From contig NZ_JALJDX010000196.1 in NCBI RefSeq assembly GCF_022952855.1, positions 1 to 60,773 on the forward strand: 60,773 nt of DNA, written 5' to 3'. The position numbers and the translations under genes are program-made. Numbering within the stretch: position 1 is the first letter of the stretch; each line of letters starts with the position of its first letter. Positions 24,917 through 33,375 of the stretch are shown piece by piece. Below the pieces are notes generated by a model. The model worked only from the letters and a program-made list of their open reading frames with translations, searched no databases and was not told the DNA's origin. Source of the stretch: Pseudomonas sp. RGM2987. GTDB lineage: Bacteria; Pseudomonadota; Gammaproteobacteria; Pseudomonadales; Pseudomonadaceae.

Positions 24917-26264
24917 AGGCGGTCAACTGTTGCAGGTGAGCGAGGGTCGACGGCAACGGCTCCGGCTCGCGCAAGTCCTGGCGCAGGAACCCGTCCAGGG
25001 CCGCGCGTGACTCCACGGCCAGGTCGGTCAGCGGGTCGGCGCCGGCCTGGTACTCGCCAAGGCGCAGCATCAGTTCGATCTGCTCATAGGCCGATAACAA
25101 ACGACGCAGGTTGATGCCCGCCCGCAGGTGCTCCGCCTCGGCCACGTTGGCCAGGGTTCGCGACAGGCTCGCCAACACGTCGATAGCCGGGTAGTGCCCG
25201 CGCTCGGCCAGTTTGCGCGACAGGACGATGTGGCCGTCGAGCAACGAGCGCACTTCGTCGGCCACCGGATCGTTCATCGAGTCCTGCTCGATCAGCACGG
25301 TGTACAACGCGGTGATGGCACCGTCGTTGGTCAGCCCGGCGCGTTCTACCAGGCGCGGCAACAGGCTGTAGACCGACGGCGGCAGGCCGCCACGCCCCAA
25401 CGGCTCACCAGCGGCGAGGCCGATTTCACGCTGGGCCCGGGCAAACCGGGTCAGTGAATCAATCAACAGCAAGACGCGCATGCCTTGGGCACGAAAGCCC
25501 TCGGCCAGAGCCGTCGCCGTGAATGCCGCGCGGGCGCGCTCCATGCTGGAGCGGTCGGAAGTGGCGCATACCAGCACCGCACGGGCCCTGAGCTCGTCGT
25601 CGAGTTCATGATCGAGGAATTCGCGCAGTTCGCGTCCGCGCTCGCCAATCAGGCCGAACACGATCACGTCGCAATCGACGTTGCGGGCGATCTCCGCCAG
25701 CAACGTGGTCTTGCCGCAGCCGGCGCCGGCAAACAAGCCCACGCGCTGGCCTTCGCCGAGGGTCAGTGGCCCGTCGATGGCCCGTACGCCTGTGGTCAGG
25801 GCATGCTGGATGCGTGGCCGGGCGGTGGGTGCGGGGGCTTCGCCAATGACCACCGAGGCGTGCAGCACGGACGCATCGGCAAACGCGCCGGCGCCACCGT
25901 CGACCAGTGGCCGACCGAACCCGTCCAGTACCTGGCCCAACAGGTGCGGCCCCACCTGCACCCGGTGCGGCATGCCCAACGGCTCCACCGCCGCGCCGAC
26001 GCGCACGCCTTCCAGGCCGCCCAGCGCACTGAGCAGGGCGTCGTGCTGGTCGAAGCCGACAATCTCGGCGAGCAGCGACTCACGGGCATCGCGCTCGACC
26101 CGGCACAGGTCGCCGATCTGCGCCTCGGGCAGCCGGCATTGCAACAGAATGCCGTTGACCCGTTGCACCCGCCCACGCACCGCGACCGGCGCGAACCGCT
26201 GCAAGCGCGCCCGCTGTCCGGTTTCCCAAGCCTGCAAGCGTGCAGCCGCCGCATGGGTCGTCAC
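24903..26264 (-). CDS. hrcN: T3SS ATPase HrcN (SctN)
   Basis: The 453-aa F1-ATPase-like protein has Walker A GAGCGKTT, Walker B VLLLIDSLTRFARAQREIGLA, GLPPSVYSLLPRLVERAG and a C-terminal region with GEYQAGADPLTDLA. It strips chaperones and unfolds export substrates at the inner membrane. It overlaps hrpQ by 4 nt. Confidence 0.96.
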   Translation of the reverse strand: MTTHAAAARLQAWETGQRARLQRFAPVAVRGRVQRVNGILLQCRLPEAQIGDLCRVERDARESLLAEIVGFDQHDALLSALGGLEGVRVGAAVEPLGMPHRVQVGPHLLGQVLDGFGRPLVDGGAGAFADASVLHASVVIGEAPAPTARPRIQHALTTGVRAIDGPLTLGEGQRVGLFAGAGCGKTTLLAEIARNVDCDVIVFGLIGERGRELREFLDHELDDELRARAVLVCATSDRSSMERARAAFTATALAEGFRAQGMRVLLLIDSLTRFARAQREIGLAAGEPLGRGGLPPSVYSLLPRLVERAGLTNDGAITALYTVLIEQDSMNDPVADEVRSLLDGHIVLSRKLAERGHYPAIDVLASLSRTLANVAEAEHLRAGINLRRLLSAYEQIELMLRLGEYQAGADPLTDLAVESRAALDGFLRQDLREPEPLPSTLAHLQQLTAYVPG

Positions 26265-27154
26265 CAGGTGACCTCGTAGCGTTGGTCACCCTCGAAGGTC
26301 ACTTTGTCGTTGCCGATGGCGGTCAGGCGCAAGCCATCGATCTGGTCGCCGAGAAACAACCGGCGGCCGTCCGACGTGACGACGTGGCCACGCTTGCCGC
26401 CGACAATCTGCGCAATCTGGAACGGCAACTGCGTCAGGCGTTCCCGCACGTTGGCGGTGATCGGAACCGGCGTCTCATAGCGGTCGTTGAAACGCTCGAC
26501 CAGGCGCTCGACAACCGCCAGCCGTTGGCGCGGCAGCTCGCCCACCAGCACCAGACGATCGTCCCGGACCTCGACCTGCACCTGCGCCGCCAGCTCGCGC
26601 TCTTGCAGCATGCGATCCAGTTCCAGGCGCACCGCCGCGACGTTGTCCAGCGTCACCTTGCTGCGCTTGATCGCCTGGGCCGGGCCGGGCGCGACGGGCT
26701 GCGCCGGTTGGCTGGTAAAGGCCCAGGCACTGGACGCCACGGTGACCACGGCGGCGGCGATAGCCAGGCGCCTGGGCCACGATGGCCTGGCCGCCGACTT
26801 CGGATTGTCCGGGCCGCCTGCCGCAGGCGTGGCGCTATCCGGCATGAGGTCCTGCGGCCACGGCTGATCGGCCGACGCGAGGCACAGCCAGATGCCGGCG
26901 ACGACGAAAGGGGCATTGACCGGCAACGGTTGCGTTGGCGTCCAGGGTTGGCCTTGTGCATCGCACACCGTGCCTTCCAGCAGTTCCAGCCGCCACTGCT
27001 CCTGCTCCCGGCCCAGGCGTACGTGCCGGGCGCAGATACCTGGATCGTAAAGCGCCAGGTCAGCATCCTCCGCCGCCCCGACGACCCATTCATCGCCCAC
27101 CAACGGCAAGGCCGCACCCCGGTGCAGACCACTCAATACCCGCAGCTCGAACAT
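26261..27154 (-). CDS. hrpQ: T3SS inner-membrane ring protein HrpQ (SctD)
   Basis: The 297-aa protein has an N-terminal FHA-like domain (FELRVLSGLHRGAALPLVGDEWVVG; DPGICARHVRL), one membrane segment (RRLAIAAAVVTVASSAWAF) and a periplasmic domain, the layout of SctD. With HrcJ it forms the inner-membrane ring. I chose ATG 27154, preceded by GAGGAG at 7 nt; ATG 27178 would place that site inside the gene. A 116-bp gap separates it from hrcV, where I see no hrp box. Confidence 0.88.
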   Translation of the reverse strand: MFELRVLSGLHRGAALPLVGDEWVVGAAEDADLALYDPGICARHVRLGREQEQWRLELLEGTVCDAQGQPWTPTQPLPVNAPFVVAGIWLCLASADQPWPQDLMPDSATPAAGGPDNPKSAARPSWPRRLAIAAAVVTVASSAWAFTSQPAQPVAPGPAQAIKRSKVTLDNVAAVRLELDRMLQERELAAQVQVEVRDDRLVLVGELPRQRLAVVERLVERFNDRYETPVPITANVRERLTQLPFQIAQIVGGKRGHVVTSDGRRLFLGDQIDGLRLTAIGNDKVTFEGDQRYEVTW

Positions 27155-27270
27155 GGCCAACTCCTCAAGGGGCGACATCGTTCGCCCTCACCTGTTATCA
27201 GCGGAACACCCGAAGGCTCCCACTCTTGTTATGTGCAATTCCCCCGCGACGCTGTCGGAGCCGGCAGCGG

Positions 27271-29358
27271 TCAGGCGGCATCCTCCACCTGCAGTTGTTC
27301 CTGCTCCAGGTCGAAGCGGCCCAGCACGTTGACCTGGGCATTGCTGTGCAACTCGCTGTAGGCGAGCACCGGCACGTGGTTGAACTCGTCGCGCAACAGG
27401 TCGCGCAGCGGTGCGCGCAGGTCCTGGGCCACCAACAGCACGGCCACGCGTTTGGCACGCAACGGAAAGCCTTCGCGCAACTGCAAGACCAGCGCCCGGG
27501 TGTGCCCGCTTTCCAGGGCAAAAAAAGTTTCGGTCTGGGTCTGGCGCAGCGCATCGCGCAACAGCGTTTCGGTTTCCGGGGTCAGCAGCCAGGCGTGCAA
27601 GCCCTCGGCGTCGCGGTACTGGTGATAGATCTGCGACTTCAGGGCGATGCGTGCGTAGTCGGTCAGGGCGCCGACGTCCCGTTCGTGCTGCCCGTGCTCG
27701 ATCAGCGACTCGGCGATCAGGCGCACCGCGCGCAACGGAACCCCTTCCCCGGCCAGGCGTTGCAACACTGCGGCGAAACGCGCCAACGGCATGGTCCGCT
27801 GCAACTCCTGCACGAGCTCCGGCTGGCCCGCTTCGAGCCAGCTGAGGATCGACTTGCTTTCCTGCAGGCCAAGGAACTGCGGGCCGGTAGCGAACATGGC
27901 GCGGCTCATCCGCTCCACCAGCAGTTCGCTGGCGGACACTGCCTCCACGCGCTCGTCCGCCAGCAGCGGGTCGTCGGGCATCAACCACAGCCACTGCTGC
28001 TCGTCCCGCACCTCACTGCCGACCTGTGCTTCGCGCGGTTCAAAAGGCAGCGGCCCGCGCGCCACGGCCACACGTTCGCAGAAGGTCGCACGCAACATCG
28101 GAACCTCATGCACGCAGAAACGACATTCGTCGTCCTCCAGTAACGCGCTGTATTCGATTTCAAAAGGTGGCAACGTCAGGCCAAATCCGGCCACCAGCCC
28201 GTTGCGCTTCTTGCGGATCGCCTGGATGGCTTCTTCGGTGGTCGGGTTGCCTTGCATGGCCTTGGAGAACTGCAAGAGATAGGCGCGGGTCGGGTCGAAG
28301 CTGCGCAAGTCTTCTGCACCGTTCTGCTCGGGGGACAACACCTGCGGCGCCTGCTCGCCCTGACGCGCCTGCCTTGCGCGGGCATACAGCTGGACGATCC
28401 CGGCGCTGCCGGTGATCAGGGCAATGACAATGAACACCAGCGTCGGCATGCCGGGCAGTGCGGCGAAGCCCAGCATCCCCACCGAGGCGATCACCCAGGC
28501 CTTCGGTTCGGCGGTCAACTGGCTGGCGATTTCCTTGCCGACGCTGCTCCCGGCCGGCTGCCCTTCCGGCGACACCCGGGTAATGATCATGCCGGCGGTG
28601 AGGGAAATCAGCAGTGCAGGAATTTGCGCGATGAGGCCGTCGCCGATGGTCAGCACGGAATACAGGTGCATCGATTCGGAGGCGCCCATGTCGTGCTGCA
28701 TCATGCCCACCGAGAAGCCGCCGATGAGGTTGATCACGACAATCACCAGGCCGGCGATGGCGTCGCCCTTGACGAACTTCATCGCCCCGTCCATCGCCCC
28801 GAACAGTTGGCTTTCCTTGTTCAGTTCTTCGCGTCGGCGACGGGCTTCGCTGACATCGATCAGGTTGGCGCGCAGATCGCTGTCGATGGACATCTGCTTG
28901 CCCGGCAGCGCGTCCAGGGTGAAGCGTGCGGCCACCTCGGCGACACGCTCGGAGCCCTTGGTGATCACCAGGAAATTGACGACCGTCAGGATCAGGAAGA
29001 TGACCAACCCGACCGCCAGGTTTCCACCGACCACAAAGTTGCCGAACGCCTGGACGATATGCCCGGCATCGCCCTGGAGCAGGATCAGCCGGGTGGTCGC
29101 CACCGACAGCGCCAGCCGGAACAGCGTGGTCAGCAGCAGCACCGCCGGGAACGAGGAGAACGCCAACGGCCGTGGCAGGTACAGCGAGAGCACGATCAGC
29201 AGGCAGGAGATGCAGATGTTGACCGCGATCAGCGCATCGACCACCGGGGTCGGCAGCGGCAGGATCAGCATGAACACGATGCCCAGCACCACGAACGCCC
29301 CGGCCACTTCAATGCGCCGCACCGCGCCGCTGGCGACTTTGTTCAACAGGGCGATCAT
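27271..29358 (-). CDS. hrcV: T3SS major export apparatus protein HrcV (SctV)
   Basis: The 695-aa FlhA/SctV-family protein has about eight N-terminal membrane segments, the FHIPEP-type conserved loop region (FTLDALPGKQMSIDSDLRANLIDVSEARRRR, read as two motifs), and a large cytoplasmic domain that forms the nonameric ring receiving chaperone-effector complexes. Its start overlaps the hrpJ stop by 4 nt (ATGA). Confidence 0.96.
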   Translation of the reverse strand: MIALLNKVASGAVRRIEVAGAFVVLGIVFMLILPLPTPVVDALIAVNICISCLLIVLSLYLPRPLAFSSFPAVLLLTTLFRLALSVATTRLILLQGDAGHIVQAFGNFVVGGNLAVGLVIFLILTVVNFLVITKGSERVAEVAARFTLDALPGKQMSIDSDLRANLIDVSEARRRREELNKESQLFGAMDGAMKFVKGDAIAGLVIVVINLIGGFSVGMMQHDMGASESMHLYSVLTIGDGLIAQIPALLISLTAGMIITRVSPEGQPAGSSVGKEIASQLTAEPKAWVIASVGMLGFAALPGMPTLVFIVIALITGSAGIVQLYARARQARQGEQAPQVLSPEQNGAEDLRSFDPTRAYLLQFSKAMQGNPTTEEAIQAIRKKRNGLVAGFGLTLPPFEIEYSALLEDDECRFCVHEVPMLRATFCERVAVARGPLPFEPREAQVGSEVRDEQQWLWLMPDDPLLADERVEAVSASELLVERMSRAMFATGPQFLGLQESKSILSWLEAGQPELVQELQRTMPLARFAAVLQRLAGEGVPLRAVRLIAESLIEHGQHERDVGALTDYARIALKSQIYHQYRDAEGLHAWLLTPETETLLRDALRQTQTETFFALESGHTRALVLQLREGFPLRAKRVAVLLVAQDLRAPLRDLLRDEFNHVPVLAYSELHSNAQVNVLGRFDLEQEQLQVEDAA

Positions 29359-30482
29359 GCCTGCGCTCCCACTACCGGTGCGGCGGTCTGCCCGCGAACC
29401 TCGTCGCGGGAACGCTCATCCAGCAGCACCAGCAGATTCTTCAACGCGCTCTGGCGACTCTTGCCGTCGCGCCAGAGCGCCAGCGGCAGACGCTTGAGCA
29501 TCGAATACAAACCGTTCAGGGAAACCAGTTGATCGCGCTCCTGATCGCCGCCGAGTTCGCGTCCAAGACGCCGTACCTCGGCCGCCGACAAGCCACTGGC
29601 CGCCACTGCGAGCATGCGCTGGAGCAACAACACTGCGGTCAGTTGGCTGGCCGGGCAACTGCCCGCCAGTTGCTCCAGCAGTTGCCGACAGCTGTGCAGC
29701 ACACTGCCGAGCTGGGTCGAGGCGGCCAGGCCGATCAGCAATGCACGCAGCTTGGCGGTAGGGCTCGAAGGGGTCTGCGCGGCAATGTCATCCGCCAGGG
29801 CCCGGCGCATCATGTCCAGCCCCGACACGAACGCGCTTTCGCCGAACAGGCCGAGCAGCGCTTGCATCATGGTCGGCAGGGACTGCTTGAGCACCACCGT
29901 GTCGTAGTAGAGCCGGCGCACCGCCTGGCGCAGCTGCGGGTCGCCGCCCGCCGCGCGCAACGCCTCGGCGATGTTCATGCCGGCCTGGATCTGCGCGCCA
30001 TATTGTTCGCGCAACAATTGCAGGTAATCGCGGGCACGCCTGGCTTCGACCTGCCGGCCTTGCGCCTCGGCCTCGCGCACCACTTCTTGCAGGATCAGCT
30101 CGGTACGGGCCGGGTCCCCACCGGTGGCTTGCACCACGTCTTCGAGCACCGGCTCGCCGTAGAGCAGGGTCCCGGCCTGCGCCGCCATTGCACTCAGGCT
30201 TTGCTTGCCGGGATGACCGAGCTGGTCGTACCACTCTTCCAATTGCTCACGCGTCTCGACTCGCGTCTGGCCCACTTCGCTGCGAGCGTTGCGGATGCGC
30301 CGCTGGCTCAAGGCCTTGGTGTTGCGCTCTACATGATGGCTGAAGGTCATGCCGACCTCCTCCATCGAACTGGACTGCACGGCCTGTTGCGTTTCGACAG
30401 GCTTGCCCAGGCCCACCACCGCCGAAGCGGCCTGGGCAAGATTGACGGCAATGCGCATGTTTGTCGGTGCTTCTACTTTCAT
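29355..30482 (-). CDS. hrpJ: T3SS gatekeeper HrpJ (SctW)
   Basis: The 375-aa protein has the SctW/YopN-TyeA pattern: a variable N-terminus, a helical core (RVETREQLEEWYDQLG; ALRAAGGDPQLRQAVRRLYYD) and a TyeA-like C-terminal part. HrpJ controls secretion of translocators such as harpins and is itself secreted in P. syringae. The start at 30482 (MKVEAPTNM) lies downstream of the hrp box; ATG 30491 is an alternative. The longer frame to 30545 overlaps the promoter and is rejected. First gene of the 11-gene minus-strand operon. Confidence 0.87.
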   Translation of the reverse strand: MKVEAPTNMRIAVNLAQAASAVVGLGKPVETQQAVQSSSMEEVGMTFSHHVERNTKALSQRRIRNARSEVGQTRVETREQLEEWYDQLGHPGKQSLSAMAAQAGTLLYGEPVLEDVVQATGGDPARTELILQEVVREAEAQGRQVEARRARDYLQLLREQYGAQIQAGMNIAEALRAAGGDPQLRQAVRRLYYDTVVLKQSLPTMMQALLGLFGESAFVSGLDMMRRALADDIAAQTPSSPTAKLRALLIGLAASTQLGSVLHSCRQLLEQLAGSCPASQLTAVLLLQRMLAVAASGLSAAEVRRLGRELGGDQERDQLVSLNGLYSMLKRLPLALWRDGKSRQSALKNLLVLLDERSRDEVRGQTAAPVVGAQA

Positions 30483-30514
30483 GATGACCATGAGCCGTGG
30501 TTTCGGACGCTCAA

Positions 30515-30543
30515 TGGGTGGCAGCGTTTTGCAGTTCGGTTCC
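30515..30543 (-). promoter_or_regulatory. hrp box (HrpL promoter) for the hrpJ operon
   Basis: Minus strand: exact GGAACC (30543-30538), 16-bp spacer, exact CCACCCA (30521-30515). It is 33 bp from the chosen hrpJ start and would drive hrpJ through hrcU. Confidence 0.93.
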
Positions 30544-30615
30544 ATCCCTCATCACTGGCATTTTTCGACAGATCCAGGGGGCCGCGGCATCGCGCTTTTT
30601 CACCGGGCCCAGCGG

Positions 30616-30665
30616 TGCAAATTATTGCAGTGGCACTCGGGCGGGCTGTGCATGGCGCTGCACAG
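30616..30665. promoter_or_regulatory. Two inverted repeats, candidate HrpS enhancer sites
   Basis: tgcaa-atta-ttgca (30616-30629) and ctgtgca-N6-tgcacag (30646-30665) are both perfect dyads containing TGCA. They lie about 130 and 100 bp upstream of the expected hrpL transcription start, the usual distance for sigma-54 activator binding sites. Binding by HrpS is inferred. Confidence 0.55.
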
Positions 30666-30712
30666 ATAGAGCCATAGCTCTAATTAAAAAAACCTTATTT
30701 TTCAAATAAATA

Positions 30713-30725
30713 GATCAAAAAATTG
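30713..30725 (+). promoter_or_regulatory. IHF-like site before hrpL
   Basis: gATCAAaaaaTTG matches the IHF consensus WATCAANNNNTTR at all but the first position and lies in an AT-rich run (30680-30725). P. syringae hrpL is known to need IHF. The site is unusually close to the -24 element at 30729. Confidence 0.5.
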
Positions 30726-30728
30726 GTT

Positions 30729-30744
30729 TGGCACAGGTCCTGCT
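30729..30744 (+). promoter_or_regulatory. Sigma-54 promoter of hrpL
   Basis: TGGCAC-aggtc-CTGCT matches the -24/-12 consensus TGGCAC-N5-TTGCW with one mismatch, and the GG and GC dinucleotides are 12 bp apart as required. It lies 56 bp before the hrpL ATG, and agrees with the known HrpS/RpoN control of hrpL. Confidence 0.85.
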
Positions 30745-30799
30745 GATAGGGGTTGTCGACATCGATCGACGCAATGCACCTATTCAGAGGGATTCATCG

Positions 30800-31336
30800 A
30801 TGAGCAGTCTGAACCTCGTGTCACCCCCGAAAACCTCCTCGCCAGGCCTTGCCTTTGGCGAGGAGCGCAAACTGCGTCTGTTCGTACAAAAGCGTGTGCT
30901 CAACCAGGACGACGCCGACGACATCATCCAGCTCACGTATCTGGAGGCCTGGCGTAACCAGGAGAAATTCAAAGGGCTGGCCAAGCCGGACACTTGGCTG
31001 TGCGGCATCGCCCTGAACCTGATCCGCAACCATTTCCGCCGCTACTACGCGCAGCCGCCGCTGAGCACGTTCGATGAGAGCGAGTTCCACGAATCCGGTG
31101 ACGAGGTCGACCTCAGCGAGCAGTGCGACAACCGTCGGCTACTGGACCGCACGCTGTCGGCCATGGATGCGCTGCCCAAGGACATGCGCGAGACCCTGTG
31201 GACCGCCGTGGATACCGAGAGCAGCTACCGCGACGCCGCCGAGCGGCTGGGGGTGCCCATCGGTACCGTGCGCTCACGCCTGTTCCGCGCCCGCGAGCAA
31301 CTCAAGCGCAGCGTCTATGGAGAAGCCCGCTCATGA
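30800..31336 (+). CDS. hrpL: ECF sigma factor HrpL
   Basis: The 178-aa protein is an extracytoplasmic-function sigma factor: region 2 (KLRLFVQKRVLNQDDADDIIQLTYLEAW; LAKPDTWLCGIALNLIRNHFR, read as separate helices) and region 4 helix-turn-helix (YRDAAERLGVPIGTVRSRLFRAREQL). HrpL recognises the hrp boxes found at seven other places here. The ATG at 30800 has AGAGGG upstream; the longer frame covers the sigma-54 promoter and is rejected. It overlaps the acetyltransferase gene by 4 nt. Confidence 0.94.
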   Translation: MSSLNLVSPPKTSSPGLAFGEERKLRLFVQKRVLNQDDADDIIQLTYLEAWRNQEKFKGLAKPDTWLCGIALNLIRNHFRRYYAQPPLSTFDESEFHESGDEVDLSEQCDNRRLLDRTLSAMDALPKDMRETLWTAVDTESSYRDAAERLGVPIGTVRSRLFRAREQLKRSVYGEARS

Positions 31337-31923
31337 CCGCCAATCGCTTGAACAGCCGCGTCGACCTGCCCCACGGGGTACGTCGCTACACGCCCGACGA
31401 TCTGCCGGTGATGACCGCTATCTTCAACGAAAGCGCTCTGGGGGGCACCAGCTCCCCCGTGCTCAGAGCGTTTTCCCTGAAGGAAATGACTTTCTTCGTC
31501 GACTGCTTCGTCAAGGAGGGCGACCCGATCTATGTGCTGGAACGTGGGGGCGAAGTCGTCGCCTGGCTGATCGTCAACCGCTTCAGTTGGGGCGCCCAGG
31601 CCTGCCGCTTGACCGGGGAGGTGTCGATCTACGTGCGCAACGACCATGTGGGCAGCGGCGTAGGGATTCGCCTCGGCCAGGCCGCCGTGGTGTTGGCCAG
31701 GCGCTATGGCTTCGAGACGCTGGTGGCCTGGATCATCGAGCATAACGAGGCCAGCAAACGCGGCGTGCAAGGCCTGGGCGCGACGCAATGGGGGCGGTTT
31801 CCGGGCATCGCCCGGTTCGCCGACACGCGCGCCGATGTGGTCCTCTACGGGTTGCATCTGACACCGGACGTTTCGGCGCCCGTCACCGCGCACACGCAGG
31901 AGGCGCCCGCAATGCTGGCGTAG
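31333..31923 (+). CDS. GNAT acetyltransferase coupled to hrpL
   Basis: The 196-aa protein fits the GNAT fold of the phosphinothricin acetyltransferase-like group: RRYTPDDLPVMTAIFNE at the N-terminus, EVSIYVRNDHVGSGVGIRLGQAAV as the acetyl-CoA loop (a GxGxxL/I variant, VGSGVGIRL), and TLVAWIIEHNEASKRGVQGLGATQWGRF, typical of the Pat-like group. Its ATG overlaps the hrpL stop (ATGA), so it is translated with hrpL from the sigma-54 promoter. I know no such gene in the P. syringae hrp cluster. Substrate unknown: a toxin, an amino acid or a protein are possible. Confidence 0.8.
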   Translation: MTANRLNSRVDLPHGVRRYTPDDLPVMTAIFNESALGGTSSPVLRAFSLKEMTFFVDCFVKEGDPIYVLERGGEVVAWLIVNRFSWGAQACRLTGEVSIYVRNDHVGSGVGIRLGQAAVVLARRYGFETLVAWIIEHNEASKRGVQGLGATQWGRFPGIARFADTRADVVLYGLHLTPDVSAPVTAHTQEAPAMLA

Positions 31924-31953
31924 CTGCTGGCGTAAGCTGCTGGCGTAACTTCA

Positions 31954-31985
31954 GGGCTCGCCCAGCCAGGTAGTAGGGCGAGCCC
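31954..31985. terminator. Bidirectional hairpin between the acetyltransferase and P450 genes
   Basis: gggctcgccc (31954-31963) and gggcgagccc (31976-31985) form a perfect 10-bp stem with a 12-base loop between convergent genes. No T-run follows. A similar gctcgcccc/ggggcgagc hairpin lies at 34537-34560. Confidence 0.75.
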
Positions 31986-32001
31986 CACCAACCTATGTTC
32001 G

Positions 32002-33231
32002 TCAGTCCACCGACCAGCGCACCGGCAAGGTTTCCGGCCCCCTGAAGTTGGGGACATAGCGCCAGCGCACGGCCTCGGGTGCGACCGCCAGTTGCAGCCC
32101 CGGGCAGCGCCTGAGCAAGGTGTTCAGCGCGATTTCCAATTCCTGCCGGGCCAGCGAGGCGCCCAGGCAATGGTGGGTGCCTTTGCCGAACGACAGGTGC
32201 GGGCAGGCCGGGCGAGTGATGTCCAGGGTCTCAGGATCGGCACACAGTGCTGGGTCACGATTGGCCGAGCCCACCACCGCCAGCAACAACTGGCCGCGCT
32301 GCAAGCGTTGCCCGGCCAACTCGGTGTCCTGGGTCACGAAGCGGACCATGGCCCGCTCCACCGACGAGTCATAGCGCAGCAATTCCTCGACGGCGTTGGG
32401 CATCAGCCCCGGCTCGTCGCGCAGTTGCATCAGTGCCTGGGGATGCTGCACGAGCAAGTACACCGCATTGCCGATCATCGACGCCGCTGTTTCATGCCCG
32501 GCGATGATCAGCAGCGCGATCATGCTGCACAGCTCGCTGCGGCTGAGCACGGAGCCCTCCTCCTCGACCTGCACCAGCGCGGACACCAAATCGTCGGTCG
32601 GCTGCGCCCGACGCTGGTCGATCAAGGCCAGCATGTAGGCCGCGAACTCACCGTAGCAGCGTTGCAACTCGCTCAAGTCGTGCCCGACCTGCTGGACGAT
32701 CATGTGGGACCAGCGGCGGAAGTCGTCCCGATCCCGGGCGGGGACGCCGAGCAGTTCGGCAATGACGATGATCGACAAGGGAAACGCGTACTGGCTCACC
32801 ACGTCCATGTGCCCGCCCGGTCCGGCCTGGTCCAGCAACGTCTCGGCGATCTGCTCGATGCGCGGGCGCATGGCATTGACCGCCTTGAGCGTGAACGCCT
32901 TGTTCACCAGCCGACGCAAGCGGCGATGGTGCTCGCCGTCGCGGTTGAGCATGTGGTCGTTGAGAAACGCGATGGACTGCTCGCCGCCCATCATGGCCGC
33001 GAACTGTGGACTGATCCGGGCCGGGTCACGGGCAAAGCGCTCGCTGTCCAGCAGCACCGTCTCGACTTCCCGGGCCCCGGTGACATACCAGATCGGCAAC
33101 TGCCCTTGCGGCTGGCTGAGGAACACCGGCGCGACCTCGCGCAGCGCCGCATAGTGCCGATAAGCCGCGCTGCGAAAGTCATCACTGTTGAAATCGGCGC
33201 TGTTGAAATGGAAGGTACGCTCGTACGCCAT
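32002..33231 (-). CDS. Cytochrome P450 (bacterial class, CYP107-like)
   Basis: The 409-aa soluble P450 has all key motifs: I-helix AGHETAAS, the K-helix ExxR in NAVEELLRYDSSVER, and the haem loop FGKGTHHCLGASLARQE with the axial Cys. Bacterial P450s of this size need separate ferredoxin partners, and none is in the window. The ATG at 33231 has GGAG 8 nt upstream; the ORF extends to 33732 but that part overlaps the divergent gene. It faces a degenerate hrp box. Together with the divergent serine hydrolase it may form a small tailoring cassette; its substrate is unknown. Confidence 0.9.
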   Translation of the reverse strand: MAYERTFHFNSADFNSDDFRSAAYRHYAALREVAPVFLSQPQGQLPIWYVTGAREVETVLLDSERFARDPARISPQFAAMMGGEQSIAFLNDHMLNRDGEHHRRLRRLVNKAFTLKAVNAMRPRIEQIAETLLDQAGPGGHMDVVSQYAFPLSIIVIAELLGVPARDRDDFRRWSHMIVQQVGHDLSELQRCYGEFAAYMLALIDQRRAQPTDDLVSALVQVEEEGSVLSRSELCSMIALLIIAGHETAASMIGNAVYLLVQHPQALMQLRDEPGLMPNAVEELLRYDSSVERAMVRFVTQDTELAGQRLQRGQLLLAVVGSANRDPALCADPETLDITRPACPHLSFGKGTHHCLGASLARQELEIALNTLLRRCPGLQLAVAPEAVRWRYVPNFRGPETLPVRWSVD

Positions 33232-33262
33232 GGGCAAGCTCCAGAGACAGGATCGTTGACCC

Positions 33263-33291
33263 TGAGTGGCCCGGTGCGCAAAAAAGGTCCA
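33263..33291 (-). promoter_or_regulatory. Degenerate hrp box facing the P450 gene
   Basis: Minus strand: TGGACC (4 of 6 match to GGAACC), 16-bp spacer, exact CCACTCA (33269-33263), 31 bp before the P450 start. The -10 and spacing are right, but the -35 is weak, so HrpL use is uncertain. Confidence 0.4.
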
Positions 33292-33315
33292 TCGCCAGGA
33301 CCTTGGGCAAACCGC

Positions 33316-33344
33316 TGAACCGTTTGCTTTGCCGCGCTCACTCA
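33316..33344 (+). promoter_or_regulatory. Degenerate hrp box facing the serine hydrolase gene
   Basis: TGAACC (5 of 6), 16-bp spacer, TCACTCA (6 of 7 constrained by CCACNNA apart from C to T, the same -10 variant as before shcM). It ends 31 bp before the ATG at 33376, the same distance as the box on the other side of this divergent promoter region. Confidence 0.5.
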
Positions 33345-33375
33345 GGAGGGTCCTTCCCCCTTTTCTGGAGCTGAC

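Noticed and set aside
27155..27270. Internal hrp promoter in the hrpQ-hrcV gap
   Set aside because: A GGAACA is visible on the plus strand, but neither strand shows the paired elements with correct spacing.
28080..28130. GGAACC at about 28099 as an additional hrp box inside hrcV
   Set aside because: No CCACNNA-like element lies 15 or 16 bp downstream, and it lies inside a coding gene on the other strand.
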